Notes under the pieces: model-generated
Databases searched by the model: none
What the model was told of the DNA's origin: nothing
The model's input: the letters and a program-made list of their open reading frames with translations, nothing else
Made by a program: the position numbers and the translations under genes
Shown: positions 58,478-64,000 of the stretch, in pieces
Numbering within the stretch: the first letter of the stretch is position 1
Layout of the letters: every line of letters starts with the position of its first letter
From: an uncultured Prevotellaceae bacterium
Lineage (GTDB): Bacteria; Bacteroidota; Bacteroidia; Bacteroidales; Muribaculaceae
Assembly (NCBI GenBank): GCA_900316835.1
Contig: ONEL01000005.1
Coordinates: 1 to 64,000 of the forward strand
Length of the DNA stretch: 64,000 nucleotides
Direction of reading: 5' to 3'

Positions 58478-60482
58478 TACGTGTGGTTGTTGCTCGAGTT
58501 GTGGTTGTTAATATAGCTTTTTCTTGTTCTCTATCTAATGGCGAGTCGCCATGGCTACCGCTATAAGGGCGATTGCTGGCGGTGGGGGCAGGGGAGGTTG
58601 ATGGTGCGGGACTCACTTCTTCTTGCTCCACTACAGCGGGGGTCTCTTCCATCCAGTGACCGCTCCACTTGCTGGCGCGAGACTCTATCTCCTCGCTCGA
58701 CCCACGCAAGTATCGCTCTATTATCATTGCTCCCATGGGCACCGCTACTTGTGCGCCGAAACCTGCATTCTCGGCATAGACACAAATGGCTATTTTGGGG
58801 TCATCTTTAGGAGCAAATCCCATGAACACCGAGTGGTCTTGACCATGTGGATTCTGCACAGTACCTGTTTTGCCACACACATCTAGTCCCGGCAGGTTGG
58901 CTCCGCGACAGGTACCACCGGTCACAGCCATGCGCATACCATTCACGATGTAGCTGTAGTAGGATGGATCAATCTTAGTGCGATGTTGCAGAGTGAACTC
59001 TTTAAGAATGCCCACATCACGAATTTGTTTTACAACATGCGGGGTGATGTAGTAGCCACGGTTGGCTATGGTGGCGCTTAAATTAGCGATTTGCAATGGT
59101 GTGGCCATGATTTCACCTTGACCTATGGCTATTGAGATAATAGAGTTGGCTCCCCATTGACCTTCACCAATCATCTCGTTATAAAACTTGAAATTGGGGA
59201 TAAATCCGCGGCTCTCGCCAGGCAGGTCAATGTTAAGACGATAGCCATAGCCCATCGACACCATGTAGTCTTTCCACAAGGTGAACGATTTCTCTAGACC
59301 ACCATATTTTTTGTTGTTAAGCATGTAGTATAGACCCCAGCAAAAGAATCCGTTGCACGATGTGGCAAGGGCTGGTTGCAACGCGATGGGAGAACCATGA
59401 CCGTGGCATGAAATTTTCATACCTTTATTTATATATCCACGATAGCAAGGATAGGAGGTGTTGACATCGATAATTCCCTCTTGCATGAAGATCAATCCCT
59501 GAGTGGGCTTGAATGTGGAGCCTGGAGGATAGGCGGCCATGATGGCGCGATCGTAGAGGGGCTTAGAGGGGTCGGTAACGAGCTTGGCATAGTTCTTGCC
59601 TCGGTCTTTACCCACCAGCAGGGCGGGATCGTAGCTGGGACTGGTCACTAGAGCCAGCACCTCTCCAGTCTTGGGCTCAATGGCTACAATAGCGCCGCGA
59701 CGCCCACGCATTATCTTTTCGCCAAAGCGTTGAAGGTCGATGTCAATGCTCATTTGCAGGTCTTTGCCGGCAATGGGAGCCACGTCGTCCTTGCCATCAT
59801 TGTAGCGCCCCTTGATTTTTCCCCTTGCATCGCGAATCATGATTTCCTTTCCTTTCACACCACGCAGGTATTTCTCATAACTCTTCTCAATGCCCAGGTC
59901 GCCAGTGTAGTCGCCAGGGATGTAGTAGTTGTCGCTGTCACGCTCTATATCTTCAGCATTCACTTCGCGAATGTCGCCCAGAATATTGGCGGCTGCCACA
60001 TAGTTGTAGCGACGGATGATGCGTTGCGAGATGTCAAAGCCCGGGAAACGATACAATATTTCTTGCAAGCGGCCATAGGTGGTGGAGTCAAGGTTTTGAA
60101 CTAGAGGCTGTGGAGTAGTGGCGCTATAGTTGCGGTTTTTCTTGGGATCGCTCATGTTCTTCCACAGTTGTTCAAAGTCCTCACGCTTGAGTTGCAAAAT
60201 CTTGCACATTGTGGTGGTATCAAACTCCTGTACGTCCTTAGGCACAAGCACTAAGTCGTAGGCAGGTTCGTTATACACCACAAGCTTGCCGTTGCGGTCA
60301 TAGATTTGACCTCGCGAGGGGTGAGTGATTTTAGTGGAGCGTGCATTACTAACGGCAATTTCCCTATATTTGTCGTCAAGAATTTGAAGGTCAAAGAGTT
60401 TCCACATGTATATAGCAACAACGACGACTATAAAGCCGCCTATCACTATCTTGCGTTTCTCCAAGTTATAATCTTTTCTCAC
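58458..60482 (-). CDS. mrdA: Penicillin-binding protein 2
   Basis: The 674-residue class B PBP starts at a GTG (60482), inside the end of mreD. It has a single N-terminal membrane helix (KIVIGGFIVVVVAIYMWKLFDLQ), a pedestal/dimerisation domain, and the transpeptidase motifs SxxK (PPGSTFKP), SxN (TSCNGFF) and KTG (CGKTGTVQNPHGQDH). The C-terminal 60 residues are a low-complexity Pro/Thr/Ser-rich tail. It cross-links wall peptides made by RodA and is the target of mecillinam-type beta-lactams. It is the fourth gene of the mreBCD-mrdA-rodA operon. Confidence 0.95.
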   Translation of the reverse strand: MRKDYNLEKRKIVIGGFIVVVVAIYMWKLFDLQILDDKYREIAVSNARSTKITHPSRGQIYDRNGKLVVYNEPAYDLVLVPKDVQEFDTTTMCKILQLKREDFEQLWKNMSDPKKNRNYSATTPQPLVQNLDSTTYGRLQEILYRFPGFDISQRIIRRYNYVAAANILGDIREVNAEDIERDSDNYYIPGDYTGDLGIEKSYEKYLRGVKGKEIMIRDARGKIKGRYNDGKDDVAPIAGKDLQMSIDIDLQRFGEKIMRGRRGAIVAIEPKTGEVLALVTSPSYDPALLVGKDRGKNYAKLVTDPSKPLYDRAIMAAYPPGSTFKPTQGLIFMQEGIIDVNTSYPCYRGYINKGMKISCHGHGSPIALQPALATSCNGFFCWGLYYMLNNKKYGGLEKSFTLWKDYMVSMGYGYRLNIDLPGESRGFIPNFKFYNEMIGEGQWGANSIISIAIGQGEIMATPLQIANLSATIANRGYYITPHVVKQIRDVGILKEFTLQHRTKIDPSYYSYIVNGMRMAVTGGTCRGANLPGLDVCGKTGTVQNPHGQDHSVFMGFAPKDDPKIAICVYAENAGFGAQVAVPMGAMIIERYLRGSSEEIESRASKWSGHWMEETPAVVEQEEVSPAPSTSPAPTASNRPYSGSHGDSPLDREQEKAILTTTTRATTTRNGIYKG

Positions 60483-60984
60483 GTTGAGTGCTCACTAAAC
60501 TGTCGATACCAAAAATCAATAATATAGATAGCACGCTGCTGGCAACGATGCGCAACAGTGTGAGCGGGAAGTTGTGAAGAGTGAAGGCTTGGGTCAAGAA
60601 CAGCACCGCACAATAAATGGTAACAAGTGTTGCCATGTATTTTAAGTAGCCGGTGATGCCTAGCGAATCCATCGACGGGATAGGGTCATTGTCCTCATCG
60701 TCACGCAAGATGAACATGTCAAACACCGGGCGACGCACTATTGTCATCACCACACAAGCCAGCGAGTTCATGCCCTGTGTGTTGTTGAACATGTCAACAA
60801 AGAGCCCAAACAGGAATGCTATGGTCAAGGTCCAGTTGAGCGAGTAGTTGAGTGGCAAGCGCAATATCAAGTAGATATAGATCACAGGCATTGCTACACT
60901 AAAGAGGACTATCTTGCTACAGATAACCTGAGCTACGAGCAGAGCCACAAACAGGATGAGGAAATGGAACAGCGTGTTTTTCAT
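60466..60984 (-). CDS. mreD: Rod-shape protein MreD
   Basis: The 172-residue protein has about five membrane helices (FLILFVALLVAQVIC, ALLFSV-like, LTIAFLFGLFVDMFNNTQGMNSLACVVMTIVRR). It fits Bacteroidota MreD in length and position. It overlaps mreC by four bases (ATGA) and the following mrdA by 17. It is part of the elongasome that links MreB filaments to wall synthesis. Confidence 0.88.
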   Translation of the reverse strand: MKNTLFHFLILFVALLVAQVICSKIVLFSVAMPVIYIYLILRLPLNYSLNWTLTIAFLFGLFVDMFNNTQGMNSLACVVMTIVRRPVFDMFILRDDEDNDPIPSMDSLGITGYLKYMATLVTIYCAVLFLTQAFTLHNFPLTLLRIVASSVLSILLIFGIDSLVSTQREKRL

Positions 60985-61856
60985 CGTTTCATACCTCCTT
61001 CCTCCTTTAGGGTTGTGGCATCGGCCGAGTCGAGCTGCTTGAGCTCATCTTGTCGATTATTCTTTATTATGTGTACGTTGCTAAGATGTGTGATCTTGCA
61101 CGATAATTTCACTATCAGAGTCATGAAACTGTCGTCTTTCATTGTGGGGGAAATGCGTTCTACAACACCCACCATGAAACCTTGAGGAAAACTGAGCGAA
61201 CTGCTACTGGTAACCACAGTGTCGCCAACATGATAGCCTTCCACTTTGGGCAAGTCTTTGAGGATGGCATGGTCAGTGCTCTTGCCGTCCCACACCAGCA
61301 AGCCAAAGTTGCCATTGCCCTTGAGTTCACAAGTAATCTTGGTGTCGGGGTGAAGTATCGACATGATGCGTGACGAGTGGGTGTTGACGGCATCAACAAT
61401 GCCCACCACTCCATTCATGTCCATCACGCCCATGTAGGGCTCTATGCCATCGGCACTACCGCGGTCGATGGTGATGTAGTTGCTGGGGTTGGCAACGCTA
61501 TTGCTAATGACGTGGGCTGAGATAAAAGTGTAGTCGCCATTACCGCTAACCGAGGCTCCAGGCTTGGCGCCATACTTTAGTTCCAGCTCATTGAGTTGCG
61601 ACTTTAGTGCCAAGATTTCTTGCTTTTGAGCAGCATTCTGTAGATGAAGGTCCTCGTTGATTTCCTTAAGATGAAAATAGTCCGACGCTCCATTCACGCC
61701 CTTTGAAATTGTTGCCACTGTGCCGTTGGCCGACGTCAAGTACACGCTCTGCTGGAAAGGATTAGAACGAAAAAGCAATGCGAGGCTCAAAATCACATAG
61801 AATGCGAAGATGAACCACGAACTGTTTTTTATGAAAAAGTTTAGTAAATTGTTCAT
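60981..61856 (-). CDS. mreC: Rod-shape protein MreC
   Basis: The 291-residue protein has one N-terminal membrane helix (SWFIFAFYVILSLALLF), a periplasmic coiled coil (about residues 60-95, LHLQNAAQKQEILALKSQLNELELK) and the two beta-barrel subdomains (YITIDRGSADGIEPYMGVMDMNGVVGIVD, GYHVGDTVVTSSSSLSFPQGFMVG). It is a scaffold that activates PBP2-RodA. It follows mreB after a 149-nt gap and leads into mreD by overlap. Confidence 0.95.
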   Translation of the reverse strand: MNNLLNFFIKNSSWFIFAFYVILSLALLFRSNPFQQSVYLTSANGTVATISKGVNGASDYFHLKEINEDLHLQNAAQKQEILALKSQLNELELKYGAKPGASVSGNGDYTFISAHVISNSVANPSNYITIDRGSADGIEPYMGVMDMNGVVGIVDAVNTHSSRIMSILHPDTKITCELKGNGNFGLLVWDGKSTDHAILKDLPKVEGYHVGDTVVTSSSSLSFPQGFMVGVVERISPTMKDDSFMTLIVKLSCKITHLSNVHIIKNNRQDELKQLDSADATTLKEEGGMKR

Positions 61857-62005
61857 TACCTTACCTTGTAGTGAGCGTTATCTCCCATGTGCCACTCACA
61901 CCGCGATGGGATGAGTGGGGGAGAGGAAATAAGAGCTAAAAAGGAGGGGATTAGTTCTAAGTATTAAGAATGCTAGAGTAAAATTCTAGACTGCTACCCA
62001 TCTAA

Positions 62006-63025
62006 TTATCTCTTTAAGAACTTGAAGCGCTTGATGTTCTTCAGTGCCACACCGGTTCCCTTGGCTACAGCGTGCAACGGATCCTCGGCAACGTGGAACG
62101 GAATGCCTATCTTGTCGGTCAGGCGACGGTCGAGACCACGAAGCAGGGCACCACCACCAGCCAGGTATACACCATTCTTCACGATGTCGCTATATAGCTC
62201 AGGAGGGGTCTGCTCAAGGGCGCTAAGCACTGCTGCTTCAATCTTGGAAATTGATTTCTCAATGCAGTGGCTTATCTCTTGATAAGAAACAGGAACTTCC
62301 ATGGGTAAGGCGGTCATTTGGTTAGGACCATGAACAATGTAGTCCTCGGGAGGATTTTCCAGCTCGGTGAGAGCCGATCCCACGTGAATCTTGATGAGCT
62401 CAGCGGTGCGCTCGCCCACCTTCACATTGTGAGCGCGACGCATGTGTTCTACGATATCCTCAGTGAGGTCGTCTCCAGCAATGCGGATGCTCTTGTTGCT
62501 AACGATACCGCCTAGAGAAATCACAGCAATCTCGGTAGTTCCACCGCCTATGTCAACAATCATGTTGCCCTCTGGAGCTAGTACATCAATTCCTATACCC
62601 AAGGCGGCTGCCATGGGTTCATATATCATGTAAACGTCGCGTCCACCAGCGTGCTCGCTAGAGTCGCGCACGGCGCGTATCTCAACCTCGGTAGAGCCAG
62701 AAGGGATGCACACCACCATTCTCAGCGATGGCGAGAACCAGTGATTCTTTTGGCTCACCTTTTTAATCATACCTCTAATCATGAGCTCAGCGGCGTTGAA
62801 GTCGGCAATCACACCGTCGCGCAGTGGACGCACGGTCTTGATGCCCTCATGCACCTTGCCACGCATTTCACGAGCTGTCTCGCCCACTGCCATGAGCTTT
62901 GCGGTCTTGGTGTCGAGAGCCACTACCGATGGCTCGTCAATCACTATCCTGTCGTTGTGGATAATGATAGTGTTGGCTGTTCCTAGGTCAACAGCGATTT
63001 CTTGAGTAAATGAGAACAATCCCAT
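62006..63025 (-). CDS. mreB: Rod-shape-determining actin homologue MreB
   Basis: The 339-residue protein has the actin-fold motifs: phosphate-1 VDLGTANTIIIH, phosphate-2 NMIVDIGGGTTEIAVISLGG and the adenosine loop VYLAGGGALLRGLDRRL. It polymerises on the inner membrane face and directs lateral wall synthesis. It is the first gene of the rod operon. The C-terminus ends NIKRFKFLKR. Confidence 0.97.
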   Translation of the reverse strand: MGLFSFTQEIAVDLGTANTIIIHNDRIVIDEPSVVALDTKTAKLMAVGETAREMRGKVHEGIKTVRPLRDGVIADFNAAELMIRGMIKKVSQKNHWFSPSLRMVVCIPSGSTEVEIRAVRDSSEHAGGRDVYMIYEPMAAALGIGIDVLAPEGNMIVDIGGGTTEIAVISLGGIVSNKSIRIAGDDLTEDIVEHMRRAHNVKVGERTAELIKIHVGSALTELENPPEDYIVHGPNQMTALPMEVPVSYQEISHCIEKSISKIEAAVLSALEQTPPELYSDIVKNGVYLAGGGALLRGLDRRLTDKIGIPFHVAEDPLHAVAKGTGVALKNIKRFKFLKR

Positions 63026-63139
63026 GTTTCTTTTTTGTCTTTATTATTTGCTAGTGCTCCTTGTTGTAACGATCTTATAAATAGGGTGTTACAACATGTG
63101 GCACTTCTTGTTAAACATAACTACACTTTAATTCTAGTG

Positions 63140-63147
63140 CAAAATTA
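63140..63147 (-). promoter_or_regulatory. -7 box for the mre operon
   Basis: TAATTTTG on the minus strand would give a leader of about 110 nt to mreB. No -33 TTTG at standard spacing. Confidence 0.4.
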
Positions 63148-63243
63148 GTTAAAATAAAGCAACTAGTAATACATTTTTCTAAGAAAAAAGCTAGAATTAT
63201 TTTTTTTAACAACTCTGGCTACCATTTTGGGTACAATGTGGTG

Positions 63244-63277
63244 AAAAAAAGGAGCCAAAAGTACTGCCTTTAGCTCC
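63244..63277 (-). terminator. Terminator of the symporter gene
   Basis: On the minus strand GGAGCTAAAGG (from 63277) pairs imperfectly with the complement at 63251-63261 and is followed by seven T residues (63250-63244). Confidence 0.7.
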
Positions 63278-63345
63278 CAGGTTTGTTATAGAATAATAGT
63301 TGAAAACAATATTAACAAGTGGCTTCTATAAGCTTGAGTTTTTAA

Positions 63346-64000
63346 TTATTTCAAACTCTTGTCAATTTCGTCAAGATGCCCATCCCACAGGTAGTGCTTG
63401 GTCTCACGGGCAATCACACCCGAGAGCAGAAGCAGGGCTATGAGGTTGGGGATTGCCATGAGGGCATTCATGATGTCGGCTATGTTCCACACCACGTTTA
63501 AGCTCATTGTGCACCCCACGAAGCACAAAATGATGAAAATGATGCGATAAGGCTTAATGCTGCGCTTGCCGGCAAGGTATTCCATGGCGCGTTCGCCATA
63601 GTAGCACCATCCCAAGATAGTGGAGAATGCAAATGTGAGAATGCCAAGGGTGAGAATGGTTGGACCCACATAGGGAATCATGCCAAAGGCTTTCTTAGTG
63701 AGCATGCCACCATCCTGAAAGCTGATGTTGGGGTGGGCGATTATGCTTGTGACGATTACAAGTCCTGTGATTGCGCACACCACTACGGTATCCCAAAATG
63801 TGCCAGTGGAGCTCACAAGAGCCTGGCGCACGGGATTCTTGGTCTGTGCCGCAGCGGCAACAATGGGGGCTGAACCCAGTCCCGACTCGTTGCTGAACAA
63901 GCCACGTGCTATACCATATCGGGCTGCTATCATAATCACTGTGCCGGCAGTTCCGCCAGTGGCAGCCTTCAGGGAAAATGCCTCGCCACAAATCATGCAC
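63346..64000 (-). CDS. Alanine/glycine:cation symporter, cut by the window edge
   Basis: Only the C-terminal part (about 217 residues) is in the window; the frame continues past 64000. The segment RYGIARGLFSNESGLGSAPIVAAAAQT is the hallmark of the AGCS (AgcS/AlsT/DagA) family, and five or six membrane helices follow (TVVVCAITGLVIVTSI, TILTLGILTFAFSTILGWCYYGER, IIFIILCFVGC). It should import alanine or glycine with sodium or protons. A T-tract terminator lies downstream. Confidence 0.93.
   Translation of the reverse strand, partial: CMICGEAFSLKAATGGTAGTVIMIAARYGIARGLFSNESGLGSAPIVAAAAQTKNPVRQALVSSTGTFWDTVVVCAITGLVIVTSIIAHPNISFQDGGMLTKKAFGMIPYVGPTILTLGILTFAFSTILGWCYYGERAMEYLAGKRSIKPYRIIFIILCFVGCTMSLNVVWNIADIMNALMAIPNLIALLLLSGVIARETKHYLWDGHLDEIDKSLK

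Larger units (their letters stand above)
63026..63345. other. Intergenic region upstream of mreB
   Basis: This gap holds a candidate -7 box for mreB (63147-63140 minus) and the terminator of the symporter gene (63244-63277). I see no small gene or structured RNA in the remainder, which is AT-rich. Confidence 0.5.

Noticed and set aside
61857..62005. Possible regulatory RNA between mreB and mreC
   Set aside because: The 149-nt gap shows no convincing hairpin, promoter box or conserved element by eye.

Overview
The window comes from a chromosome of the Bacteroidota, order Bacteroidales, most likely a gut lineage such as Muribaculaceae or Prevotellaceae. Supporting signs are the TAnnTTTG -7 promoter boxes (several with TTTG 19-20 bp upstream), weak or absent Shine-Dalgarno sequences, a hybrid two-component regulator of the type used for glycan sensing, a BspA-type leucine-rich repeat protein, HU-CCDC81/SPOR and DUF4292/DUF4369 proteins, a secreted HECLGH-type dipeptidyl peptidase III, and paired dockerin-like repeats at the C-termini of secreted enzymes. 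I see no rRNA, tRNA, CRISPR array, prophage or insertion sequence.

Layout. 0-11.7 kb: a secreted acetyl-xylan-esterase-like hydrolase (-), a very large alpha-2-macroglobulin-like protein followed by a BspA-like protein (+), two exported proteins (-), and dinB (+) converging on a small AlkD-like protein (-). 12.2-15 kb: an AT-rich island carrying two unrecognised genes, one of them a 579-residue tryptophan-repeat protein. 15-21 kb: a secreted DPP III (-), then an etfB-etfA-acyl-CoA dehydrogenase operon (+). 21-28 kb: a Zn/Cd/Pb-type P-ATPase with a His/Cys-rich tail, a small secreted protein, a HAD phosphatase (-), and a complete BtuFCD/FecBCD-type ABC importer. 27.9-33.5 kb: dut, a TPR protein, a DUF4292 lipoprotein, a FemAB/GNAT-like transferase and a Wzx-like flippase, with a heptanucleotide tandem repeat directly in front of the flippase start. 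33.6-34.7 kb: greA and a HIT protein.

34.7-48 kb: an M6 metalloprotease with dockerin-like repeats, an HU-CCDC81/SPOR protein and a TPR protein (all -), an MscS channel with a DUF4369 lipoprotein (+), an acidic lipoprotein (+), and an operon of a lipoprotein glycosidase-like protein and a hybrid two-component regulator (-). 48-54 kb: rpmE2 (L31 type B), a diacylglycerol-kinase-family gene, rlmH, a secreted GH13 alpha-amylase with dockerin-like repeats, and a DAACS symporter. 54-57 kb: a TPP riboswitch controlling a TonB-dependent receptor and PnuT (thiamine uptake). 57-63 kb: the rod-shape operon mreB-mreC-mreD-mrdA-rodA. The right edge cuts an alanine/glycine:sodium symporter.

The genes mostly serve envelope biology, nutrient capture and housekeeping. 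The least explained parts are the AT-rich island at 12.4-14.8 kb, the apparently thioester-less macroglobulin, the TPR-sensing hybrid regulator joined to a lipoprotein glycosidase, the repeat-containing leader of the flippase, and a set of promoters so close to start codons that the transcripts should be nearly leaderless. I did not find a clear multi-gene system that I would call new. The AT-rich pair is the best candidate.
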